From Azophilus sp964572185 (GTDB lineage: Bacteria > Pseudomonadota > Gammaproteobacteria > Pseudomonadales > Azotimanducaceae): DNA of 11,964 bases. This document shows, in pieces, positions 1 to 6,266 of the stretch (positions are counted from its first letter, which is position 1; each line of letters begins with the position of its first letter). Location of the stretch: positions 1-11,964 of the forward strand of contig CAZNFI010000092.1 of the NCBI GenBank assembly GCA_964572185.1, written 5' to 3'. Position numbers and translations under genes: made by a program. The notes beneath the pieces were generated by a model, which saw nothing but the letters and a program-made list of their open reading frames with translations, was not told the DNA's origin and made no database searches.

Positions 1-485
1 GGGTTCCACCAGAACGACGGGCAGGCGGTGGAGCAGCAGGCACAGAGTATGCATTCGTAGGCGCCATCGAGCTTCGCCCGTTCCTGCGGCGTCTGCAGGC
101 GCTCCCGGGCCGGCGGCGGCGACTCGTTGATGAGGTAGGGCTTGATCTTCTCGTACTGGCGGTAGAACTGGGCCATGTCGACCACCAGGTCGCGCACCAC
201 CGGCAGCCCCGGCAGCGGCCGCAGCACCAGCTTGCCGCCGCGCGCCGCCTCGGACACCGGCGTGATGCAGGCCAGGCCGTTCTTGCCGTTCATGTTCATG
301 CCGTCGGAGCCGCATACCCCTTCACGGCAACTGCGGCGGTACGACAGGCTCGGATCCTGCTCTTTCAGCAGCGCGAGCACATCGAGCACCATGAGGTCAC
401 GCCCCTCGGGCAGCTCGACGGACATGTCCTGCATGTGCGGCTGGTCGTCCGACTCCGGGTTGTATCGATAGACACTGACGTGCAT
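1..485 (-). CDS. sdhB: Succinate dehydrogenase iron-sulfur subunit SdhB, N-terminal 161 residues (cut by window start)
   Basis: This is the iron-sulfur subunit of complex II, which carries electrons from the SdhA flavin to the membrane quinone site. The translation begins MHVSVYRYNPESDD. The [2Fe-2S] motif SCREGVCGSDGMNMNG has cysteines at residues 53, 58 and 73. Residue 61 is Asp, as in E. coli SdhB, where Asp takes the third ligand position. The second cluster motif CILCACCSTACPSFWWN starts at residue 145: Cys145, 148 and 151 fit the [4Fe-4S] ligands and Cys155 the first [3Fe-4S] ligand. About 75 residues expected of the family lie beyond the window. The ATG at 483-485 is preceded by GGAGG at 490-494. 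The gene is last in sdhCDAB but sits 571 bp from sdhA behind a repeat array, so its expression may differ from the rest of the operon. Confidence 0.97.
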   Translation of the reverse strand, partial: MHVSVYRYNPESDDQPHMQDMSVELPEGRDLMVLDVLALLKEQDPSLSYRRSCREGVCGSDGMNMNGKNGLACITPVSEAARGGKLVLRPLPGLPVVRDLVVDMAQFYRQYEKIKPYLINESPPPARERLQTPQERAKLDGAYECILCACCSTACPSFWWN

Positions 486-749
486 GGCGCCTCCGTACCT
501 CTTTGACTCCATTCTAGCCTGAACGTTCTGCAAATTGGTTCCCGGGAAAGCCGGACCGAGTCGGCGCCAACCGGCAAAAAACGTCTCACAGATTCGGGTG
601 CGCGGCAAACGGTCCGGACGGGGCCATCTTCCTGCCTGCCTGGCGACCCCATCCAGCCGACAGTTCGCCTTTCACTTCAAGCGGCGTGGCAATGGAATCC
701 GAGCGGAGTTTCATTGGGACCATGGTCTCTGACCATGGTGTGGTTCTAG
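486..749. other. Non-coding spacer between sdhB and the repeat array, possibly a degenerate array unit
   Basis: No convincing gene is present. TTCTAG occurs at 512-517 and again at 744-749, so the segment between them is bounded by the same CTAG tetranucleotide that ends each repeat unit. Just inside the second CTAG is a perfect hairpin: ACCATGGT at 719-726, a 5-nt loop, and ACCATGGT at 732-739. A 10-bp palindrome TTCCCGGGAA lies at 539-548. The segment could be an older, diverged member of the neighbouring repeat family or simply the original spacer. The sequence alone does not decide. Confidence 0.4.
490..494 (-). promoter_or_regulatory. Ribosome binding site of sdhB
   Basis: GGAGG on the minus strand lies 4 nt upstream of the sdhB ATG. 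It gives sdhB its own strong initiation site, which matters because sdhA translation ends more than 500 nt upstream and coupling is impossible. Confidence 0.75.
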
Positions 750-852
750 AATCCTTGAGCGGCCTTGATGTGTACCGATGAGTTGCATTCTCGAACAGCC
801 TCGACAAGTTGCGCAGCAACTTGATTGCCTCGCCGCCAGGCGAGGCGCCTAG
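750..852. repeat. Repeat unit 1 (103 bp)
   Basis: Begins AATCCTTGAGCGGCCTTGAT. Hairpin 1 has arms CAAGTTGC at 805-812 and GCAACTTG at 816-823 with loop GCA. Hairpin 2 has arms at 827-834 and 839-846 with loop GCCA. The unit ends in CTAG at 849-852. AGTTGC at 781-786 is also complementary to part of the downstream arm (816-821), so an alternative pairing is possible. Confidence 0.85.
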
Positions 853-957
853 CGTTCTTGAGGATGTCCCGTCTTGACAGTTGAGCACAGTTTCGTAACG
901 CCGTTGGGAGAATGCGTGAGCATTCTCGATCGCCTCGCCGCCAGGCGAGGCGCCTAG
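853..957. repeat. Repeat unit 2, diverged (105 bp)
   Basis: The first 50 or so bases differ strongly from units 1 and 3. Hairpin 1 has entirely different arms, GAGAATGC at 908-915 and GCATTCTC at 920-927 with loop GTGA, yet pairs perfectly over 8 bp. Hairpin 2 (932-939 with 944-951, loop GCCA) and the terminal CTAG at 954-957 are identical to the other units. The change of both arms together is covariation between units. Confidence 0.85.
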
Positions 958-1060
958 AATCCTTGAGCGGCCTTGATGTGTACAGATGAGTTGCATTCTG
1001 GATCGACCTCGACAAGTTGCGGAGCAACTTGATTGCCTCGCCGCCAGGCGAGGCGCCTAG
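958..1060. repeat. Repeat unit 3 (103 bp), overlapping the sdhA stop codon
   Basis: Nearly identical to unit 1 apart from scattered changes. Hairpin 1 has arms CAAGTTGC at 1013-1020 and GCAACTTG at 1024-1031, loop GGA. Hairpin 2 arms are at 1035-1042 and 1047-1054. The terminal CTAG at 1057-1060 contains, on the minus strand, the TAG stop of sdhA at 1057-1059. Confidence 0.85.
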
Positions 1061-2829
1061 TACTTCCGTTCCATTGGCTCAAAGACTGGTACGGTGTTCG
1101 GCGCGAAATTGACGTCGCGCTTGCCAACCCGCTTTTCCTCGGGAAAGTACAGGGAGTGGCACAACCAGTTGTCGTCGTCGCGCTGCTGGTAGTCTTCCCG
1201 GGCGTGGGCGCCGCGGCTTTCCCGGCGCACCTCGGCCACGATCGCCGTGGCCTCGGCAACCTCCAGGAGATTGTCGAGTTCCAGGGCTTCCAGGCGCGCG
1301 GTGTTGAAGGCGTGGCTCTTGTCGCCGAGATGCGCCGCACCGATGCGTTGCCGAAGTTCATCGAGCTTCACGATACCCGTGCGCATGTGCGATTCCGTGC
1401 GGAATACGCCGAAGCTGTTCTGCATGACGGTCTGCAGTTCCCGTTTCAGGCCGTCGACGGACTCCCCGCCGTCGGAATCGTTCCAGCGGTTCAGGCGCGT
1501 GAGCGATGCCTCGAGGTCCGAATCGCTCGCCTCGCGGTAGCTGACTCCCTGGCGCAGGGTGTCTTCGATGTGCAGTCCCGAAGCCCGCCCGAAGACGATC
1601 AGGTCGAGCAGCGAATTGCCACCGAGCCGGTTGGCGCCGTGCACGGAAACACAGGCCACTTCGCCTGCCGCGTAGAGGCCTTCCACCGTCTGGTCGTTGC
1701 CATTGCCGTTCTGTGTCAGCGCCTGGCCGTAAACGCCGGTGGGGATGCCGCCCATCATGTAGTGGCAGGTCGGCACTACGGGAATGGGCTCCCGCACCGG
1801 GTCGGCGTGGGCAAAGGTTCTGGAAAGCTCGAGAATCCCGGGCAGGCGGGCGTTGAGCACCTCCTCGCCGAGATGATCGAGTTTCAGCAGCACATGGTCC
1901 GCGTCGGGGCCGCAACCCCGCCCTTCCAGCACTTCGAGCACCATCGACCGGGCCACCACGTCGCGGCCCGCAAGGTCCTTGGCGGTGGGTGCGTAGCGTT
2001 CCATGAAGCGCTCGCCGTCCTTGTTGATCAGGTAGCCGCCTTCGCCGCGGCTGCCCTCGGTGACCAGCACCCCGGCGCCGTGAATGCCGGTTGGGTGAAA
2101 CTGCCACATCTCCATGTCCTGCATGGGCAGTCCCGCGCGCAGCGCCATGCCCACGCCGTCGCCGGTGTTCATCAGCGCATTGGTGGTGCTGGCATAGATG
2201 CGCCCGGCGCCGCCGGTGGCCAGCACCGTGGCCTTGGCGGCGATGTAGACCTGCTCGCCGGTCTCGATCTCGATGGCGATAACGCCGACCACCACGCCGT
2301 CCTGGTTCTTCACCAGGTCGACGGCGAACCACTCGTTCAGGAACGTCGTACCGGCCTTGAAGTTGGCCTGATACAGCGTATGCAGCAGGGCGTGGCCGGT
2401 GCGGTCGGCGGCCGCACAGGTGCGGGAAGCCTGGCCGCCCTTGCCATAGTTCTTCGACTGGCCGCCGAACGGCCGCTGGTAGATGCGGCCCGACTCCGTG
2501 CGCGAGAACGGCATGCCCATGTGCTCGAGCTCGTAGACCGCCTGGGGGCCTTCGCTGCACATGTACTCGATGGCGTCCTGGTCGCCGATGTAATCCGACC
2601 CCTTGACGGTGTCGTACATGTGCCAGCGCCAGTCGTCGTCCGGGTCTTCGCTGGCGATGGCGCAGGTGATGCCGCCCTGGGCGGAAACGGTATGCGAGCG
2701 GGTCGGAAAAACCTTGGAGATCACCGCGGTCTTCAATCCCGACCGGGCCAGGCGCAGCGATGCGCACATGCCGGCGCCGCCGCCGCCGACAATGACGCCG
2801 TCGAATTCCATCCTGCGCGGTAGCGTCAC
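1057..2829 (-). CDS. sdhA: Succinate dehydrogenase flavoprotein subunit SdhA
   Basis: This is the catalytic subunit of complex II; it oxidises succinate to fumarate on the cytoplasmic face using covalently bound FAD. At 590 aa it matches the usual length of about 588. The N-terminal dinucleotide-binding motif GVIVGGGGAG is at residues 11-20. The FAD-linking His is H46 in FPTRSHTVSAQGG. Substrate and catalytic residues appear as H245 in QFHPTG and R289 in DLAGRDVVARS, with PTCHYMMGG and HGANRLGGNSLLD further on. The C-terminus (ending EPMERKY) aligns with the E. coli end, so nothing is truncated. The start is GTG at 2827-2829, 6 nt after the sdhD stop, chosen because MTLPRRMEFD fits the E. coli N-terminus; an internal ATG at residue 7 is possible. 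The stop TAG lies inside the terminal CTAG of the adjoining repeat. Confidence 0.98.
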   Translation of the reverse strand: MTLPRRMEFDGVIVGGGGAGMCASLRLARSGLKTAVISKVFPTRSHTVSAQGGITCAIASEDPDDDWRWHMYDTVKGSDYIGDQDAIEYMCSEGPQAVYELEHMGMPFSRTESGRIYQRPFGGQSKNYGKGGQASRTCAAADRTGHALLHTLYQANFKAGTTFLNEWFAVDLVKNQDGVVVGVIAIEIETGEQVYIAAKATVLATGGAGRIYASTTNALMNTGDGVGMALRAGLPMQDMEMWQFHPTGIHGAGVLVTEGSRGEGGYLINKDGERFMERYAPTAKDLAGRDVVARSMVLEVLEGRGCGPDADHVLLKLDHLGEEVLNARLPGILELSRTFAHADPVREPIPVVPTCHYMMGGIPTGVYGQALTQNGNGNDQTVEGLYAAGEVACVSVHGANRLGGNSLLDLIVFGRASGLHIEDTLRQGVSYREASDSDLEASLTRLNRWNDSDGGESVDGLKRELQTVMQNSFGVFRTESHMRTGIVKLDELRQRIGAAHLGDKSHAFNTARLEALELDNLLEVAEATAIVAEVRRESRGAHAREDYQQRDDDNWLCHSLYFPEEKRVGKRDVNFAPNTVPVFEPMERKY

Positions 2830-2835
2830 GGCGAC

Positions 2836-3204
2836 CTACAGCGACCAGAACAGGGCCAGGCCCCAGGTCAGGTAGACGAACAGCACCAGCACCATGGCCC
2901 ACTGAAAGACAAAACGGAGCGCGGTCGCATGCCTGCCGAAGTAATGCGGCCGCACATAGTCGGTGCCCACCGTCCACATGCCGATCCACCCGTGTACGGC
3001 GGTGGCGAGCAGCGCCAGGGTGCTGAACAGCTGCATCGGCAGGGAGCCGAAATACGCGGCCAGCGCCTCGTGGGTGACAGCGTCGTTGACCAGAAACCAG
3101 CCGAGCAAGCAGACCGCGTACAGTGCCAGCACCACGGCGCTCACCCGCTGCAGCACGAAATCGGCCAGCCCGTTGCCGGTGAGCGATGTCACGCTGCTCA
3201 CCAT
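2836..3204 (-). CDS. sdhD: Succinate dehydrogenase membrane anchor subunit SdhD
   Basis: A 122-aa hydrophobic membrane anchor that, with SdhC, holds heme b and forms the quinone site. Three membrane segments are visible, at about residues 18-38, 58-79 and 95-118. His71 in AVHGWIGMW is at the position of the E. coli SdhD heme ligand, and Asp82-Tyr83 in TDYVRP match the quinone-site Asp82-Tyr83. The N-terminus MVSSVTSLTGNG resembles E. coli MVSNASALGRNG, which supports the ATG at 3202-3204. This start overlaps the sdhC stop by 7 nt (ATGGTGA), implying translational coupling. sdhA starts 6 nt after its stop. Confidence 0.95.
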   Translation of the reverse strand: MVSSVTSLTGNGLADFVLQRVSAVVLALYAVCLLGWFLVNDAVTHEALAAYFGSLPMQLFSTLALLATAVHGWIGMWTVGTDYVRPHYFGRHATALRFVFQWAMVLVLFVYLTWGLALFWSL

Positions 3205-3578
3205 AGCCAGGCCCAAAGCGCCAGCACGGCAGCGGCCGTCAGCGCAAACACCAGCCAGGATGCCCGCCGTGCCGCATCGAAGGTATCGCCGATGTGCATG
3301 TCCAGCAGCAGGTGCCTGAGGCCGGCCAGCAGGTGGTAGGCCAGCAGCGCCAGCACGGCGAGCAGCGCGCACTTGCCGCCGGTCCCGGCCAGCACCGCCT
3401 GCGCCCGGGCAAACCCGTCGGGCGAGCCCAGGGCAAGATCGAGCAGGAACAGCAGCCAGGCGAATCCGGCGAACAGGCCCATGCCGCTCAGCCGGTGGGC
3501 AATGGACGCCATGGCCGTAACCGGCCACCGGAACCGGGCCGGCGAAAGCGACAGACTGACTGGACGCGCGGATTTCAC
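3198..3578 (-). CDS. sdhC: Succinate dehydrogenase cytochrome b556 subunit SdhC
   Basis: A 126-aa membrane anchor and first gene of the sdhCDAB operon (E. coli SdhC is 129 aa). ARPVSLSLSPARFRWPVTAMASIAHRLSG matches the family N-terminus in pieces: RPVSLSL, then SIAHRLSG, where Ser25 and Arg29 correspond to E. coli quinone-site Ser27 and Arg31. His82 in AYHLLAGLRH is the likely heme b ligand. Membrane helices lie at about residues 32-50, 68-90 and 107-125. The start is GTG at 3576-3578; the only in-frame codons further upstream are GTT, CCA and ATT before a TGA, so no better start exists. No strong Shine-Dalgarno sequence is seen. Confidence 0.95.
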   Translation of the reverse strand: MKSARPVSLSLSPARFRWPVTAMASIAHRLSGMGLFAGFAWLLFLLDLALGSPDGFARAQAVLAGTGGKCALLAVLALLAYHLLAGLRHLLLDMHIGDTFDAARRASWLVFALTAAAVLALWAWLW

Positions 3579-3654
3579 AACTGGAATTCAGGCTACTTCG
3601 TTATTCGGATTGGCACGCATACCGGCCGGGCTACCCGGGTGCGCGAGCAAGGCT

Positions 3655-3682
3655 ATATTAGTGGGCACATCGGAAAAAACAA
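3655..3682 (-). promoter_or_regulatory. Candidate sigma-70 promoter for sdhCDAB
   Basis: On the minus strand TTGTTT (3677-3682) is followed after 16 nt by TAATAT (3655-3660), about 75 nt upstream of the sdhC GTG. It is the only AT-rich stretch upstream of the operon. It overlaps the 5' end of the divergent orphan ORF, if that ORF starts as far upstream as 3661. This is a motif match only. Confidence 0.4.
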
Positions 3683-4257
3683 ATCAGGCAACAACCGGCC
3701 GGTCGCACGGCAACCCTGGAGCACAAGGCGGACGAAACCCGATACCAACCTTTGAGCACGCCGGTCGGATTGTCCGGCAGCAGAGCACGATCCTCCACGA
3801 ATACGGCCATCACCTCTCGTCACCGTTCACCACCGATCTACCGCACTGGGCTTCCCGGTTGGTCGCCATCCTGCGCCGGGAGGGGCTGGTCGGCAGTGAT
3901 GCGGAAATCGACGCCCCGAATCCGCCCGATGACGCTTTCGCCATTTCGGTGGGAAAAAACGTACGGGAGATGGGGATGGGACTGGACGCAGGAGAGAACA
4001 TTCTTGAATTCGCGGCGAGTGCATTGGCCTGGCGCATGACGCCCGGTTATGCAGCGTCGAGCACGACGCCGCGCATGCCAAGGTACCTCGAGGCCTGGCT
4101 GCATGAGTGTTTCCCGTTCACCAGGGACGGCCCCATTCCCGCCGGCTGGGTCGAGTTCGACCGGGCGAAGATCAAGGAACCGATTCTGGTCGACGGCGTG
4201 CTGCGGTCGGTAGAGCGCGGCGACCCGCCCCGGCGCATGCCCGGTCCGCGACCTTGA
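3661..4257 (+). CDS. Orphan protein with HExxH (zincin-like) motif, possibly a gene remnant
   Basis: The reading frame has typical GC-rich third positions from about 3755 to the TGA at 4255-4257. It contains STILHEYGHHLSS, an HExxH metallopeptidase-like motif (His46, Glu47, His50 if the start is GTG at 3661). Later segments are NVREMGMGLDAGENILEFAAS and a C-terminal PRYLEAWLHECFPF. No signal peptide or membrane segment is seen. Similar HExxH segments occur near the C-terminus of some phage minor head (Mu F/SPP1 gp7-like) proteins, so this could be a leftover phage gene end, but no other phage gene is nearby. The start is uncertain: 3661 GTG has a weak AAGG upstream, while codon usage before 3755 looks non-coding. 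The zinc-binding role is inferred from the motif alone. Confidence 0.5.
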   Translation: MGTSEKTNQATTGRSHGNPGAQGGRNPIPTFEHAGRIVRQQSTILHEYGHHLSSPFTTDLPHWASRLVAILRREGLVGSDAEIDAPNPPDDAFAISVGKNVREMGMGLDAGENILEFAASALAWRMTPGYAASSTTPRMPRYLEAWLHECFPFTRDGPIPAGWVEFDRAKIKEPILVDGVLRSVERGDPPRRMPGPRP

Positions 4258-4343
4258 GCGCTATCGACCGAGCCCGTCCAGCGGCGGTTTTGCGCGCTTT
4301 GAAAGGCAGCGTATTTGTGACACAGGACACTAGGAGTCGGGAA

Positions 4344-4377
4344 CCCGGCGCGCCGGGACGCTGACATGCAAGGAACA
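4344..4377. repeat. Hairpin-plus-tail repeat, copy A
   Basis: The perfect palindrome CCCGGCGCGCCGGG (4344-4357) is followed by CGCTGACATGCAAGGAACA (4359-4377). The tail matches copy B at 17 of 19 positions. Confidence 0.55.
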
Positions 4378-4470
4378 TCAGCGCGTAACCTATCCAACAT
4401 TATGTTAAATACGTTTTCCTTAACTTATTGATTATATTGAATTTAACGATTTGTTCCATGCAAGTTTCCA

Positions 4471-4507
4471 CTCCGGGCGCGACCGGAGCGCGGACACGCA
4501 AGGAACA
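4471..4507. repeat. Hairpin-plus-tail repeat, copy B
   Basis: Stem CTCCGG (4471-4476) and CCGGAG (4483-4488) flank a 6-nt loop, followed by the tail CGCGGACACGCAAGGAACA (4489-4507). The stem differs from copy A but the hairpin-then-tail arrangement is kept, with the tails 130 bp apart. Confidence 0.55.
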
Positions 4508-4751
4508 AACGAGTCTTTTCCACCTCGTAGCATGTCGTATACGATGGCCGTCTCGGGCAATGAGGTCGTTTAGGCAGTGGTGCATATAGCCCGCATGCAA
4601 GTTTGGCCCGGACCGTAATCGGCGTATTGACACTGGTGGCGCGGAGCAATCCCCGACCCCGCATGGGAGACTGAAACTCTTGCCGCGGTCCTGCCCGAGA
4701 AAGCCCGCCCGGAGGTGTCGGGGTGGATGTTGTTCCATGGGAGCCTGCGCC

Positions 4752-6125
4752 TTAGTAACCGCCGAGCAGCTTGCCCGGGTTCATCACCCCGTTCGGGTCG
4801 AATACCGCCTTCAGGCCACGCATCAGTTCGATTTCTGCCGGACTACGGGAGAACTCGAGGTAGTCGCGCTTGAGCAGGCCCACGCCATGCTCCGCGGATA
4901 TGCTGCCGCGCCGGGCTCGAACCACTTCGAACAGCGCCGGGTTGATGGCCTGGCACTGTTCGTAGAAGGCTTGCACCGACAGGGTGTCCGGCTTCAGGAT
5001 GTTGAGGTGCAGGTTGCCGTCGCCGATGTGCCCGTACCAGCAGACCTCGAAATCCGGATAGCGTTCGCCAACCAGCCGGTCTACGTCACCCAGGAATCCC
5101 GGCACCTCCGATATGCGCACCGAAAGATCGTTCTTGTAGGGCGTAAAGGGCGCAATGCTCTCCGAGATGCCTTCCCGCAATGCCCAGAGGTTGCCGGCCT
5201 GGGCGTCAGAGCGGCTGCTGACGCCATCGATGGCCCAACCACGCTCCATCGCTGCGGCAAACATCGCCAGGGCCGCGTCTTCCTGGTCGGCATCGAATTC
5301 GAGCAACGCATAGAACGGCGCCGCTTGCGCGAACGGCCGTTGCACTTGCCGGTGCGCGACCACCTTGCCGAGCGCCGTCTCCGAAAAGAACTCGAACGCC
5401 GACAGGGTCAGCGCCTGCTGCGCGAGTTCGAGCAGTTGCAGCAGGTCGGCCAATTTCGCGAGCCCCAGCACCATGACACGCTGTGCGGGCGGCGGCCGTA
5501 TCAGGCGCACATCGGCCTCGACCACGAAACCGAGCGTACCCTCGGCGCCGATGAACAGATGCCGAAGATCGTAGCCGGTGGCATTCTTGACCAGCCCGTT
5601 GTTGCAGTCGAGCACCTCGCCGTTGCCCGTGACAACCTTCAGCCCGGCAATCCAGTTGCGCGTAAGCCCGTAGCGGATGACGCGGATGCCCCCGGCATTC
5701 GTGGAAACATTGCCGCCGATCTGGCTTGAGCCGCTGGAAGCGAAGTCGACGGGATAGAACAACCCGTTGTCGGCCGCATGCTGTTGCAACGCCGCGGTCA
5801 CCACGCCCGCCTGGCAGCGCAGGATGCGGTCCACCGGGTCGAACCCGAGGATGCGGTTCATGCGGTCGAACGAGACCACGACCTCGCCATCGCTCGCCAC
5901 CGCCCCGCCGGAAAGCCCCGTCCGCCCCCCGGACGGCACCAGGGCAAGCCCGCGATCGTTCGCCAGCCTGGTGACGGCGACCACCTCCTGCACCGTTTCC
6001 GGGAACACCACGGCACTCGGCGCGACCCGGAAATTGCGGGTCCAGTCGCTACCCCAATGGCGCAGGTCTCCCGCATCGGCGCTGACCCGGTCGCGCGGGA
6101 AAATGCCTCTCAAATCACGCAGCAT
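4752..6125 (-). CDS. FAD-linked D-2-hydroxyacid dehydrogenase (GlcD / D-2-hydroxyglutarate dehydrogenase type)
   Basis: A 457-aa flavoprotein of the GlcD/Dld/D2HGDH group, which oxidises D-2-hydroxyacids (for example D-2-hydroxyglutarate, D-lactate or glycolate) to 2-oxoacids and passes electrons to a carrier. The FAD-binding half shows PSGGRTGLSGGAV (residues 64-76) and SSGSSQIGGNVSTNAGG (130-146). The C-terminal half has PYKNDLSVRISEVPGF (329-344), GHIGDGNLHLN with His366 and His373, and AEHGVGLLKR with Glu412-His413. In D2HGDH enzymes these His and Glu residues bind the metal next to the substrate. The length is typical and complete. A TGA lies directly before the ATG at 6123-6125, fixing the start. 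It is the last gene of a minus-strand run after the CoA-transferase. The best guess is D-2-hydroxyglutarate or D-lactate dehydrogenase; the exact substrate is not determinable. Confidence 0.88.
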   Translation of the reverse strand: MLRDLRGIFPRDRVSADAGDLRHWGSDWTRNFRVAPSAVVFPETVQEVVAVTRLANDRGLALVPSGGRTGLSGGAVASDGEVVVSFDRMNRILGFDPVDRILRCQAGVVTAALQQHAADNGLFYPVDFASSGSSQIGGNVSTNAGGIRVIRYGLTRNWIAGLKVVTGNGEVLDCNNGLVKNATGYDLRHLFIGAEGTLGFVVEADVRLIRPPPAQRVMVLGLAKLADLLQLLELAQQALTLSAFEFFSETALGKVVAHRQVQRPFAQAAPFYALLEFDADQEDAALAMFAAAMERGWAIDGVSSRSDAQAGNLWALREGISESIAPFTPYKNDLSVRISEVPGFLGDVDRLVGERYPDFEVCWYGHIGDGNLHLNILKPDTLSVQAFYEQCQAINPALFEVVRARRGSISAEHGVGLLKRDYLEFSRSPAEIELMRGLKAVFDPNGVMNPGKLLGGY

Positions 6126-6266
6126 TCACCGTGCCCATCGTGTTGCAGTCAAGCGTGCCGGGCCAGGGCTCCACACAGCTCTGCCGGGTATCCACCCCGC
6201 AGGCGTCGCCGAGACGGGTTTCCCGTCCTGGTGTTGCCGATTGTGTTGCTTGGGCCTGCCCCGCAT

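Larger units (their letters stand above)
750..1060. repeat. Tandem array of three double-hairpin repeat units within the sdh operon
   Basis: Three head-to-tail units (750-852, 853-957, 958-1060; 103, 105 and 103 bp) each end with the same 3' block: a G+C-rich hairpin with stem GCCTCGCC/GGCGAGGC and GCCA loop, then GCCTAG. Just before it each unit has a second 8-bp hairpin. Units 1 and 3 are nearly identical. Unit 2 is diverged in its first part but keeps both hairpins. The outer edge coincides with the sdhA stop codon. The lengths are not all multiples of three, so no reading frame survives across units. The array would be transcribed on the sdhA-to-sdhB message. The architecture suggests a REP/BIME-like or other non-autonomous mobile repeat, or a structured RNA element; no exact family is recognised. 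Confidence 0.9.
4258..4751. other. Non-coding region with AT-rich patch and short diverged repeats
   Basis: This 494-bp gap lies between convergent genes. No ORF with credible codon use is present. About 4390-4456 is conspicuously AT-rich against a very GC-rich background. A hairpin-plus-tail repeat occurs twice (listed separately), CATGCAAG occurs three times (4365, 4457, 4594), and a 10-bp palindrome TCGTATACGA lies at 4535-4544. No clear rho-independent terminator was found for either flanking gene. Confidence 0.6.

Noticed and set aside
827..852. Intrinsic terminator from the GCCTCGCC hairpin
   Set aside because: No T-run follows the hairpin on either strand.
750..1060. CRISPR array or integron attC cassettes
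   Set aside because: The units are 103-105 bp and nearly wholly repeated with no unique spacers of uniform length, and the attC core sites (RYYYAAC/GTTRRRY) are not arranged as required.
746..1361. Minus-strand ORFs running through the repeat units with recurring RLAWRRGN-like peptides
   Set aside because: The peptide recurrence only reflects the DNA repeat. Unit lengths of 103 and 105 bp shift the frame, and there is no ribosome binding site.
1033..2823. Long plus-strand ORF (596 aa) fully antisense to sdhA
   Set aside because: The minus strand encodes an unmistakable SdhA; the antisense frame is open only because of high GC and codon bias.
4627..4632. Perfect TTGACA -35 hexamer on the plus strand
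   Set aside because: No -10-like hexamer lies 15-19 nt downstream, and the next gene on that strand is far away.
4400..4738. 112-aa minus-strand ORF in the AT-rich gap
   Set aside because: No ribosome binding site, no family resemblance, and it runs across the short repeats and the AT-rich patch; probably chance.
6213..6227. GACGGG-TTT-CCCGTC hairpin between the short membrane ORF and the FAD dehydrogenase
   Set aside because: The stem is only 6 bp and has no T-tract on the minus strand, so it is not supported as a terminator or regulator.
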